From Strobilurus pachycystidiatus (taxonomy: Eukaryota; Basidiomycota; Agaricomycetes; Agaricales; Physalacriaceae), in NCBI GenBank assembly GCA_019915135.1, contig JAHLMK010000002.1, positions 1,488,001-1,552,000 on the forward strand: 64,000 bases of DNA, given 5' to 3'. Positions within the stretch are counted from its first letter, which is position 1. The number at the start of each line of letters is the position of its first letter. The notes beneath the pieces are model-generated. The model had not been told where the DNA came from, made no database searches, and saw only the letters and a program-made list of their open reading frames with translations. Positions 22,963 to 32,502 of the stretch are shown here, in pieces. Both the position numbers and the translations under genes were made by a program.

Positions 22963-24419
22963 TGCGTGAAAGCGGTCCCAGCGCTTGGTCGGGGTCAGAA
23001 CGATTAGTAGGGGGTTAGTCTATCTCGTTTTTGAACTTTCCGAGAGCCGGGATTAGACAGTTAATGTGGACCCGTAGAAATGATTCACCACCGCCACTGA
23101 CGCGGCATCACCTTTGCATTCTACTGACTTGGAGATCTTATACTATGTATGTTTGATGGGGCCTTAGCAACGTGAAGTGCTATTCTTGGTTGAGTCGCAA
23201 ATCGGCTCTGTATGGTCTCCGTCCGTTTCACATACGGATCCACTTGCATTTGGTGATACCCATCGTCCGGTGAACGTGCATCAGTAGGCATCAGTCTCGT
23301 TCGTGCAGCGCGGAATATAAGTGGTTTACGAAACCAAGCGGATGAGGGGTTTATAGGGGGTGGGCTCGCCCTCGAAGTCGGTAGATTGCTTAACGTTGAA
23401 CTCACGCCACCTGTGGCTGCCTAATGAAGAACAGTGAGTCATGTACCTTCATCTGTCAAAACAAGCCGGCAACAGGCTCTCCGGAGTGATCAGCTGTGCA
23501 CAAGTCAAAAGGCGCTCCAAGCTACAATTGGTTGAAATGAATCGTGAAGACATTAGATATGGCGTGGCGCAGAAATTGAAGAATACCTCGCGGTCAATCA
23601 CCTCAGCCATGTATGAACCGTGGCAAACTTCCACGACCACGCTTGTCACTCTCGAAAGAGTCAAAAATCAATATAACCTTGTTGGTTGGTTCAGCATTGC
23701 AAGGCAGACAATTAGCAAAAGACTGGTGATTCACATTGATGACAGTAGATTCTAGGGAGTCGCGCGTACCCCGGCTTTCACCAAGTTTTCACGGTGGGAG
23801 GTCACGTCAACTGCTGTGATACAGCTTGTCGATATCGATTTGACCACTGGCGGCATTACTGGGGCCACGCGCCGGCAGAACCTCTCTGGGTCGTACTTGA
23901 GTACCTTGTGGAAGGTAAGATTCCTTTATTATTGAGCTCGGCTTTTTAGGCTTGTTTATTGCCATCATGTTCATCGAGATTCGAGAATCGTCAGTAAAAC
24001 GCCTTTAGGGTCTCCCAAGTCGTAGGTCGCTTGCAGCTGTCAGAGTGACTTGGCGAAATGCATATAGAGAGCTGTGGGACATGGCAGTAGCACCGCCTAG
24101 GAAGGAGGACGTTGAAGGAGCGGAAGGGCTGGATCAGGGTAGACGACCTTAACGTTATCGGTTCCGGTCCGATACCGACTACAGACTTGACAGCCACCTA
24201 TAGCCACTGACCCCGCTTGAGTCGACGTTGGGTCAGCTCTGAGCCATGAGATAACCTCCTCCAATTGAACCGATAACTGACTGGTGAGCGCGAATGCTAT
24301 CCAGCCACCTTTGATCAACTCTCTCAACTTAGTTAGCAGAGAATGCACAACCTAATATCCATCGTTCGTGAAAGAGCACGTTGATTCAACTTGGACCTTA
24401 ACGTTCGACCTGCTCACAG
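22963..24419. other. Sparse region, no confident gene
   Basis: About 1.45 kb. A minus-strand frame at 23121-23405 (with DDGYHQMQVDPYVKRTETIQ) and one at 23449-23664 could be exons of another surface protein like the preceding gene, but no membrane segment or start was found. The first exon of the following F-box gene must lie towards the right end. Confidence 0.3.
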
Positions 24420-26042
24420 GAGGATGCCTCTACTACCCAAGATTGCCCACAGTGTGGCTATAACTCTTGCCAAAAGAATCTGTCCACCGGACTAGACGAC
24501 GCGCGTGTTGAAGAATTGACGAACTCCAATGATTCACCCAGCGAAGAGGAACGCATCAAACTGGAGAGCATTGCCAACGGTGGCGATGCATATGTCGCGC
24601 TGCTCCAACAACGTATTCAGGCGACGCGGGCGACACTGGAACGTCTTCTTGACGAAGAACGAAGAGCCGCTCAGGAGATTTCGCGATCGAAAACATTCCT
24701 AAATCCCGTCAGGCGTCTTCCCCCTGAGATCCTGACCACCATCTTCTCGTATTGCACTCAACCGGATCGAGCCAAGTTTCTCATCAACGGGTTTGACCCC
24801 GCGGGGGAGAATGACTACTCCTTGGACTCCCTCGATCCCTCCAACATGCCTTGGACCCTCACGTACGTCTGTTCTCGCTGGCGGCACATCGCCATCAATG
24901 CTAGTGAGCTCTGGATATATCTTCGCCTCCAGTTTGATTTATACGACGACCATCTGCGCTACCTCGGCGCACTCATGAAATACCTGTCACGCGCCGGGAA
25001 ACGAGGCATTCAGGTTCATCTCGAAGCCACCACAGATATTTCCCATCATCCCGTCTTGACGGTCCTCATGGCATCTTCTCCGAATTGGGTGGACCTTTGT
25101 GTGGCAATGCCATTGGATTCGGTATGCGCTTTGAACGCGATCCATGGCGCGCTTTCAAAGCTCCAGTCAGTGGGCATTCAGATAATTCACGAACCGGAGG
25201 ACGTTGAATCTGAATCCTTACCTGATTGGAAGGCCTTCCAATTTGCCCCCAACCTTACGTCGCTGACGGTCTATGGGAGCGAAGGCATACATTGGCCTGA
25301 TGTCCCATTCCCCTGGAAGAACATAACCTGGCTCGACTTTGTTGGGAAGATTCAACATTGCATGTCCATCGTATCCATGGCTGATTCATTAGAGGCCTGC
25401 AACCTCGGAATCAGTCTTACAGACGAGTCAGAGAGCGATGGTTCGGAGGTGCAAGTGCACCACGCTCTGCAGTCTCTCGACATCACGTCGTCCAACCCAT
25501 GGCAGCCCGACACAATATCGACATTTTTCGAACACTTCGACTTCCCAGTATTGTCGTGTTTGCGCATCGATTTCTACTGCTACGATGACTACACGGAGAT
25601 CTTTATCCCCACATTCAATGCACGGACCGCGCCCCTACTCACAGAACTGCACCTCGACTGCTTGGATGGGAATTTTGACGATGATGTCGTTGACCGCTTG
25701 TGTGGTATGCTCAAGCAGACACCAGTTCTGGCCGAGCTTCGCCTCGATGCGTTGATCACCTCCGACGCTGTCTTTATGGAGCTTGGTAGATCTGACGCGG
25801 ACAAAGCACACGTACTCGTCCCGCAGCTACGAACCTTGGATTTTGGGAAGGCTAACATTACGTGGGGCGGCATGGAGGGGAGCTTTGTGTACATGCTGGA
25901 ATCGAGATGCACACAAGGCAGGTCCGCATTGGAGTACCTTCGACTGGCGTCTGAGCCGGTGTGGGAAAGCACGGGAGGATTTCAGAGACGGTGGTCGTCT
26001 TTGATTACCGAGAAAGGGTTGGAGGTGGACATCGAGTGCTGA
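24420..26042 (+). CDS. F-box protein with LRR-like C-terminal region
   Basis: The long open exon carries the usual Agaricomycete F-box layout: a Cys-containing start (DCPQCGYNSCQKN), the hallmark TNSNDSPSEEE, a coiled coil (VALLQQRIQATRATLERLLD, then RRAAQEISRSKTFLNPVRRL), and the F-box itself beginning at LPPEILTTIFSYC with VCSRWRHIAINASELWIYL. The C-terminal half has leucine-rich-like repeats (LTSLTVYGSEGIHWPDVPF, LLTELHLDCLDGNF, VLAELRLDALI). Such proteins are predicted SCF adaptors. The frame is open from an acceptor site at 24418-24419, so a short first exon upstream holds the start codon; I could not place it. No introns are needed inside. Confidence 0.75.
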   Translation, partial: EDASTTQDCPQCGYNSCQKNLSTGLDDARVEELTNSNDSPSEEERIKLESIANGGDAYVALLQQRIQATRATLERLLDEERRAAQEISRSKTFLNPVRRLPPEILTTIFSYCTQPDRAKFLINGFDPAGENDYSLDSLDPSNMPWTLTYVCSRWRHIAINASELWIYLRLQFDLYDDHLRYLGALMKYLSRAGKRGIQVHLEATTDISHHPVLTVLMASSPNWVDLCVAMPLDSVCALNAIHGALSKLQSVGIQIIHEPEDVESESLPDWKAFQFAPNLTSLTVYGSEGIHWPDVPFPWKNITWLDFVGKIQHCMSIVSMADSLEACNLGISLTDESESDGSEVQVHHALQSLDITSSNPWQPDTISTFFEHFDFPVLSCLRIDFYCYDDYTEIFIPTFNARTAPLLTELHLDCLDGNFDDDVVDRLCGMLKQTPVLAELRLDALITSDAVFMELGRSDADKAHVLVPQLRTLDFGKANITWGGMEGSFVYMLESRCTQGRSALEYLRLASEPVWESTGGFQRRWSSLITEKGLEVDIEC

Positions 26043-26184
26043 ATCGACTTCAAGGCAGATGAACACACACAAATATATCTTGGTAGCAAAAGGCCGTACA
26101 CAACACTTCATGACCGTACAGCAGACAATTAAGCTCACGTGTCCTATGCGCCGGAGGGTCGTCGTTCCCATATCTGTGGATGTG

Positions 26185-27777
26185 TTATTGTATGGCCGTG
26201 AAACGAAAGACTTGACCCACTTGTAAGACGGTCTCGCCCAAAAAAATCATCTCCTTCCGTATTTCCTCGACAATGAGATCTTGTATCTGATACCAACGCT
26301 CTCCCGCTGAGGTATGTACTTTCCAGACGGTGTGCTCTTTGTCTCGTGTCGTTCCTGCTACACTTTCGTGAACGACATTGGCAATTAGGTCGTAGAGAAT
26401 TGGCTGTGGATGCGAGCCGGATAGATCTAAAGGCAGTTCGTCAATCAAAAGAAGACAAAATGGAAGAGCTACCCACATTCCCGCATATCCAAGCCCCGTA
26501 ATGGGAAGTTGACGATGGTGGGATTCTTCTCTTCTACGAAGACGTTCTTGGTAAAGCGCTTGTACGACATGATGAGGTATGGGGGAAGAGACTCGGCTTG
26601 ATAACGGCGTAATATTCCCAAAGCCTCTTGTGTACTTTTCCCGTCGTACTTCGTCAAAACCGAATGTATGGAGACCTGAGGAATGATGTTTTTCTCGACG
26701 GAATCCTGGAAAAGAGGTGGAGGAGGAAGATCGATGGACAGGAAGAGGAACGGGGAAGTATTCGCTTTGATTTCTGCAGTTATCGTAAGCGTATGCTCGT
26801 GTTGGCAGGTTGAAGCACGTACCTCGATCAATGTCGAATCTCGGTTTCGCGTCGCCTTCCATCTCGGTTCGCACCAAGACCTGTTGGGTTTCGACACGCA
26901 TAGTTCCCTGGAAGGTGGAAAAGATGATACTAGACGTTCTCCTCTTGGTACCGCCCAGGTCCTTGTGCAACTTGTTCAACAGCCAACTCAAAAAGTCGAC
27001 TGGATCACCTTGCTTCTCTAGCCTGAATTTACCGTCGCTAGCCCGGTTGACCTCCTGAAGAAACTCGTGAGGAGAGACCTGCGCTTTGAATAAGCGAGGA
27101 TTCCACAACTTGCGTGCGAGTGTCGCGAACCGTCTCGTGAGTTCGGTGCCTTTGGGTTGGGCGAGGAGGAGAAAGTCGCGTAACGGACGGACGTGTAGAA
27201 GGGCGTGGATGATGACGTTCATGTGGTCATTGTGCTTGATTTTGTTGAGACCGACGTAGCCCGGAAGATATGCTTGTCTGGCAAGGTCGTAGGAAAGTCT
27301 TGCGTTCAAGGACGGGATGGTGGCTGGGGTGAAGGTGGGGTGGAGGACGTAGGCGATGTCTTCAAGGGAGGGATCTGAGACTAGATACCCGTCAGGGAGA
27401 ACGTACACCTTGGTGGTCTCGAGGTTGATGAATACGTGGTGATCATCGTGTATCGAGTGCGCGTAGGCGTACGAGTTCCGGCCTCTGCCCTGGAAGTATT
27501 TGCCGCAGACAAGGCAACCGTATACGTTGATGTCCGACGTCGATACCGAGCAGACTTTCTCAAAGTCAAAGTCGAGGGCAGCACGGTTTATCTGGGTCAG
27601 AGTGTGAACTTGGTTGCATGTGGAAGAGTAGGAAAATACCGTGTCCAGGTAGAGATCGGAGGCGCGAACGGGCGCTTCAACAATCTGATCCTCTTCGTCC
27701 TCGTCGTCGAGGTCGTCGACAGGTGTGTCCAATTTGGGTCTCTTCGACGGCCGTTCCTCAGTGTCGCTGCCAGACAT
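26185..27777 (-). CDS. SAD1: U4/U6.U5 tri-snRNP factor Sad1 (USP39 family)
   Basis: Sad1/USP39 is a catalytically dead ubiquitin-protease-like protein needed for tri-snRNP stability and splicing. After an acidic N-terminus comes a zf-UBP finger (VCSVSTSDINVYGCLVCGKY, GRNSYAYAHSIHDDHHVFI), then the USP fold: DIAYVLHPTFTPATIPSLNA, YLPGYVGLNKIKHNDHMNVI, LWNPRLFKAQVSPHEFLQEV, QGDPVDFLSWLLNKLHKDLG, LPPYLIMSYKRFTKNVFVEE and KNPTIVNFPLRGLDMREYL. The catalytic Cys of the USP 'GNTCYMN' box is Asp (KHNDHMN), as in the family. Three introns fit: 48 nt after LYLDT, one after DIDR and one splitting the Tyr of REYL. The start is 27777. Confidence 0.95.
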   Translation of the reverse strand: MSGSDTEERPSKRPKLDTPVDDLDDEDEEDQIVEAPVRASDLYLDTVFSYSSTCNQVHTLTQINRAALDFDFEKVCSVSTSDINVYGCLVCGKYFQGRGRNSYAYAHSIHDDHHVFINLETTKVYVLPDGYLVSDPSLEDIAYVLHPTFTPATIPSLNARLSYDLARQAYLPGYVGLNKIKHNDHMNVIIHALLHVRPLRDFLLLAQPKGTELTRRFATLARKLWNPRLFKAQVSPHEFLQEVNRASDGKFRLEKQGDPVDFLSWLLNKLHKDLGGTKRRTSSIIFSTFQGTMRVETQQVLVRTEMEGDAKPRFDIDRGTCFNLPTRAYAYDNCRNQSEYFPVPLPVHRSSSSTSFPGFRREKHHSSGLHTFGFDEVRREKYTRGFGNITPLSSRVSSPIPHHVVQALYQERLRRREESHHRQLPITGLGYAGMWVALPFCLLLIDELPLDLSGSHPQPILYDLIANVVHESVAGTTRDKEHTVWKVHTSAGERWYQIQDLIVEEIRKEMIFLGETVLQVGQVFRFTAIQ

Positions 27778-27859
27778 GATGATGATGGCTTTCAAGCAAG
27801 CTGATTCCCACGCACAACATCTCTCCTTTCGTCTTGTCAGGTCCTTTCTCCCACCCGTA
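27778..27859. promoter_or_regulatory. 82-bp bidirectional promoter of SAD1 and the HECT-like gene
   Basis: Only 82 bp separate the two start codons, which face away from each other. Both genes therefore must share this core promoter or begin with very short 5' UTRs. No TATA box is seen. Confidence 0.55.
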
Positions 27860-30800
27860 ATGGCTACGCTCACTCGGGCACGCTCAGAGCATGTGCAACA
27901 GTCGCAGAGCACCAGCTTGTTGCAGTCCTCGGTGCCGTCGCCCTTCCCACGAGACAGATTGGTCGACGTCGACGATGCAGTGGACGATGTCCGGGCAGGG
28001 CCATCTCTCGTCACCGAATCCGCGGAGGGTCAAGCTGTTTCCAGCACAGTAACGGTCGGTTGCAGTCTCTTTGGGCCCTGAGCTCTCTCAACGATGTATA
28101 CAGGAATTAATGCCCTCTATTGCATTCGTGGAGAGGTCGTGTCTGATGACCCTCAACAATCTTTTGTCTGTGCCCTCCAAATGGCATCCTATCGTTCCGG
28201 ACCGCCGACACTCGATGCCCAATTCACCCAATACCGCTACAACAAGCACAGAGGCGGAATCCTCGTCGTCAGCGTTGCATACGCTCGTGTCAAACATGCG
28301 TACCCGGGACGGATCCGACTCAATGGTCGAAATTGCCAGCACCGACTCTGACTCCGACCTCCTGCGCGAGCTCCACACCCGCATCGACAGCCTCTCTTTC
28401 TCACTTGGGGAGCGGGACGGACAGCTGGCTAGATCGCTCGTTTCCCTTCTATCCCATCTCAATCGATTGTCTACTCTGCATTCCCCTTCACGCTCCGGTC
28501 TCCCCCAATTGTGGCTGTCCGCAGACTCTCTCACAACGGACAATATATACGACACCCTCAAGCGCCAGCTCAGCGACTTGCAGGTTGAAAGAAAACGCGA
28601 CATACTACCTCCCGGTTCCCCCCCTGTCCTTGCTGTCGAGACCGCCCTTCTTTGGTCCAAGATAGATGCAGAACTGGAAACCGTTGTTGCCATGTGCAAG
28701 GAACGTACAGGCACAAATTCTGACCATCTCCCTCCGCAATACGACCATGCCGATTATGACTTTGACGCACCTCCCGAATACGATTATGAATCGGGCGCTC
28801 CAATAGAGGACATGAAAGACCACGCCAGTCACACGACCCATTCTCCCACCATTCCACACCAGAACCCAAACGAAAAGATGAGACTGGACTTCGAGGCCAT
28901 AACAATGGCTATCGACCGTTTATACCTTGTGGCTCCACAGCTGCACAACCAACGGGTCGAGTTGAAGTCGACCAAGTTGGCTCAGATGGAGAAGGCTCGT
29001 AGAGAGGGCGCACAATCCGTTTCTCGCGGCAAGCAAAAACAGACCGAAGCCCAGGAGTTGGAAAACCTTTTTGAGATGTTGGGCCGAGCGACAGATCGCT
29101 CATTGAAGGATCAATCTGTCATTTTGGACGGCGGAATGAAGACACGTCTGGAGCGCGCTCGTCAGCGCGATGAGGCCAAACGAGAGGCCTTCGTTGACCA
29201 ACTCGCTGAACACTCCAACTCTGGGCGACTTCACTCGCAGGATGCTGTTCTTCAGCCTAAGACCAGGGATCCCAACGCCATGCTCACGCTCCCAGAGTTC
29301 ATCCGGGAGTCAGTCCCCGATTCCATGCGTACTCAAGACCCCAACGCGATGATGACTCTTCCCGAGTTTGTCAAACAGGTTCAACCCCCTCCTCACCTAG
29401 TTGCCCCGTCTTTGGCGGCGTGCGCTTCAGTGCCTTCTCCTGCACCTGCGGGTGGTACATTGAAGCGCTTGACGTCGAGGAAGAAGAATCGCGATCGCAG
29501 TATGTCCGCTCCTGCACTCTCTTGGTTGCGATCTTCTCCATCGAAATCCAACTTGAAAGACTCGAGATCCAAAGAGCCATCAAGAGCTTCGACACCCCAG
29601 AGTAAGTCTCCTTCCCGGTGCACTGTCCTTCCAGTGTACTGACGTACATTCTCAGCCGAATTCGAAGTCCATTATATCGCGGAAAATCACGAAAGCCTCC
29701 AGCACGTGCTTGCCTTCGTATCCCTCAACGGCGCTACCCCTGGCATGGATATAGAGGCAGAGGTTCTTCCATCGTTCTACGACAACCCAGGGCTCGGAGG
29801 AGATCGGCTTGTCATCAAATGTGGACCACAAACTTCCCCACCACTAGCGCTACCTGCTCGCGTACCCTCTGGAAAGCAGCCTATCCGCCCACAAAGTGGA
29901 CACTATGAGATCAAGCTCAATACCCTTCCTACATCGACTCCACCGCCCCAACCAACGCCGCTCCTTGACGCCACTCAGTTGGCTTCCTCCAAACCCACAT
30001 CATTCATTTGCGGCTCATGCTCGCTTCCTTTGATTCATTCCTCAAAGATAGCGCTCTATAGAGATCTTCCTTCGGAGCATTGGCAGGAGCTGGTCGACGC
30101 CTGGATGTGCCATTCGGACCAGAAGCTACACGAACATGTAGTGAAGAATGGGAAGGGATTCTGGCCGGAGGCTGATCAGGCTCTCGTCGGAGGGAGTTAT
30201 ATCTTGTTCGAAGAGTCTGTCATATCGAAGACCAACCTGCATACCACCGGGACATCACAGGTAAATTTTTACATATCTCTTATTGGGTTCGGACTGTAAA
30301 GAAGACTGACGTTGGGCTTTCCACCGACGATCGTGCAACTGCCTTGTTAACCCTCTTCCTCGCGTTGAGCGTGTTTCTTGGCGGGAGTCGATTTTATCAG
30401 TTGATACAAAAATGTCCAAGATCAACGGCAATGCCGGTTGCTTGTCTAAACAACTCTCAGGACTATAGGTTCACGTCTTGGGAGCTACATTCGAGAACAC
30501 ATCTTTCTTCGTCTTTCAGATTGTCTCTAGCGCCTTAAAATTGTGCGACTAACGACCTATCATTCTAGCGTGTGGACGACTGGCTCCCTGCTCATTGCTT
30601 GTGTGGAGCGGTGGTTGGTCGATACCAGCTGCGACCGTCGAATCCTACTGTGTATCGCATGCTCAAGTACGCCATCCGGCCAGTCAGTCCCTCAACTGAG
30701 TATGTCCGGTCCAGTGTTTCCTAATCCGTCTCCATCTAACATTGAATAGTCCAATCAAGCTACCGTTATCTGCGTTCATCATCGAGGACATGATGGAGTT

Positions 30801-31275
30801 CGTTCACGCCCATGCGACATATCGATTCATCGTCTTCGACGAGGAGGATGAACGACCTAGAATCTTGGTACGTCACTCTGTGCGCGCGATCATGTCTGAT
30901 GGAACTAACCACCATCAAGATGTGGCTCTTCAAGCCCAACATCCAGCTAGCCTACGCTAGCCGTAGCCACTACTCGTTACCTAAGAGCGCCACTGTGCAG
31001 GCCGCCAAAGTCCTTTTCAAACTCGTTGGTCCATCTGAGGAACCGACTGACTTGAAAAGGTGAGAGTAAACATACTCAATAGTTGGTCACATCATGCTCA
31101 CGGGGTCTATAGTATCTTGGACAAGTATCCCGGCTTCCCTCAAGCAGAGTACCTCTATTATCCGATGAACGTTTGCCGCACCCTGGCCGCGCTGCTCCGG
31201 GAGAGCAACAGGACTTACCCTGAGAGCATGCGTACCATGACCGGCCTCGAGGTGGGCTGGTTGCATCGCTCTTGA
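27860..31275 (+). CDS. HECT-like E2-binding ubiquitin ligase (HECT_2 / UBE3D-like)
   Basis: The C-terminal third matches the HECT-like ubiquitin-conjugating-enzyme-binding family: SFICGSCSLPLIHSSKIALY, LPSEHWQELVDAWMCHSDQK, ALVGGSYILFEE, DDWLPAHCLCGAVVGRYQ, and later KLPLSAFIIEDMMEFVHAHA, IWLFKPNIQLAYASRSHYS and TMTGLEVGWLHRS. The CGSC and HCLC pairs are its expected metal-like Cys. The N-terminal ~500 residues are polar, with helical stretches (LRELHTRIDSLSFSLGERDG), a linker and two copies of DPNAMxTLPEF. Introns: 28054-28102, 29602-29655, an unusually long one at 30260-30568 and three short ones near the end. The start MATLTRARSEH at 27860 relies on the first intron. Confidence 0.75.
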
Positions 31276-31777
31276 ACAATCACATCTTGCTTCCGACGTC
31301 TCTTCTTCTCAATTGCTTCTTGTCATTCATTGGATCTCCAATCACTCATCTGTCGCATACATCTTGAAACATTCTTTCCATCGCACTAATTTTTAATGTG
31401 TAGCTAGGGGGGCGTTGTAGGTATATAGAGGTATGTGGGATCTGTTTGGCATGGCAGAGGAGTCTCACACCTTTCCAGAATAATATGTCGTTGGGGTTCT
31501 ACCAGTACCACCTCACTGCCTGATCACTGCGGACGCGTATCCGTCCTTGGGACCTCCCGATGTTTCGCGCTGATCGAATCAGTGGAGGGCGTCGCGGCAT
31601 TGATACTAGGGTACATCTTTCAGCGGCTTCAACCACCCTGGGTGCGGACTTGCTCCGGTCAAAGGTACATGCTATACAACTTGCTCTGTCAACGATCACA
31701 TCGACGATTCCCTCACGTTAAAGCTGTGGGGCGGTTGAGAATCGTATTGAATGTCCTCGAGACCTACCATTTAACTT
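31276..31777. other. Intergenic, 3' flank of HECT-like gene
   Basis: No gene supported. The frames at 31435-31779 look random. Confidence 0.35.
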
Positions 31778-32110
31778 AGCTCTCGAGCAACGGCAACGTC
31801 ATTATCTTCGATGCTATCGCGGAATCGAAGGGGCGGGAAGCTATACAAAGTCTCGCCTTCGTTGATGAGAGATATCATGATTCATGGCGAGTCACACATT
31901 CAATTTCAATTGCATCTTCCCAAGTCTTCCCATCACACAGGAACAGGATATCCTTTGAGCACAGCTTCGAGGACAAGCGAAGTTTCTATAGAACATCTTT
32001 GAAATTCTGGGTCGACGTCATTCGACACTGCGATGAAGAGCAGCCCCGCAGGCAACTGTCAGACTTGTGGGTCTCATGTCACTTGGTCAAAGGGGTGATT
32101 GTCCGAATCT
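31778..32110 (+). other. Unassigned open frame, possible exon of an unknown or decayed gene
   Basis: After a good acceptor (ending CTTAG) the frame stays open for ~110 codons: NGNVIIFDAIAESKGREAIQ, ERYHDSWRVTHSISIASSQV and SFEDKRSFYRTSLKFWVDVI, stopping near 32110. The amino-acid texture looks coding, but I do not recognise the family and find neither a start exon upstream nor a continuation. Confidence 0.25.
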
Positions 32111-32437
32111 AACACCAACTTCGCCTAAAACATCTCAATCTTTCTGTGCTATGGCATCGTGGTCATGGCAATCTGGGCGCTCCGTATGTCGTACTTCCTT
32201 TATGTTCGTCCTTCGACGGGCAGTGCAAAGTTCCACGACATCAGTCTAACCGTTGCTCCAGCGCCAAGACGATCAAGACCTCAATATTACGCGTTGAATG
32301 GTGTTTGACACGTTCATACTGCGTTTCATCGATTACATCGATTCATTTGAGCGGCCTCGACAATCCCGTGCTCAGCTCGGAGGGGCACTGTCACGCCAGA
32401 TGACTGACGCACTGCGGGGTATAATAACCATACGACC

Positions 32438-32490
32438 TTTCGCTCATCACCTCATCACCTCATCACTACTTCATCACTACTTCATCTACG
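32438..32490 (+). repeat. CATCAC-type tandem repeat in the 5' leader of the CBM12-DM9 gene
   Basis: Imperfect repeats of CTCATCAC and ACTTCATC occupy the last ~60 bp before the start codon at 32503. This is probably 5' UTR. A TATAATA element lies upstream near 32418. Confidence 0.5.
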
Positions 32491-32502
32491 TGCACATTGA
32501 CA

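Noticed and set aside
26185..27777. SAD1 as an active ubiquitin protease
   Set aside because: The Cys of the catalytic box is Asp (KHNDHMN), matching the inactive USP39/Sad1 family.
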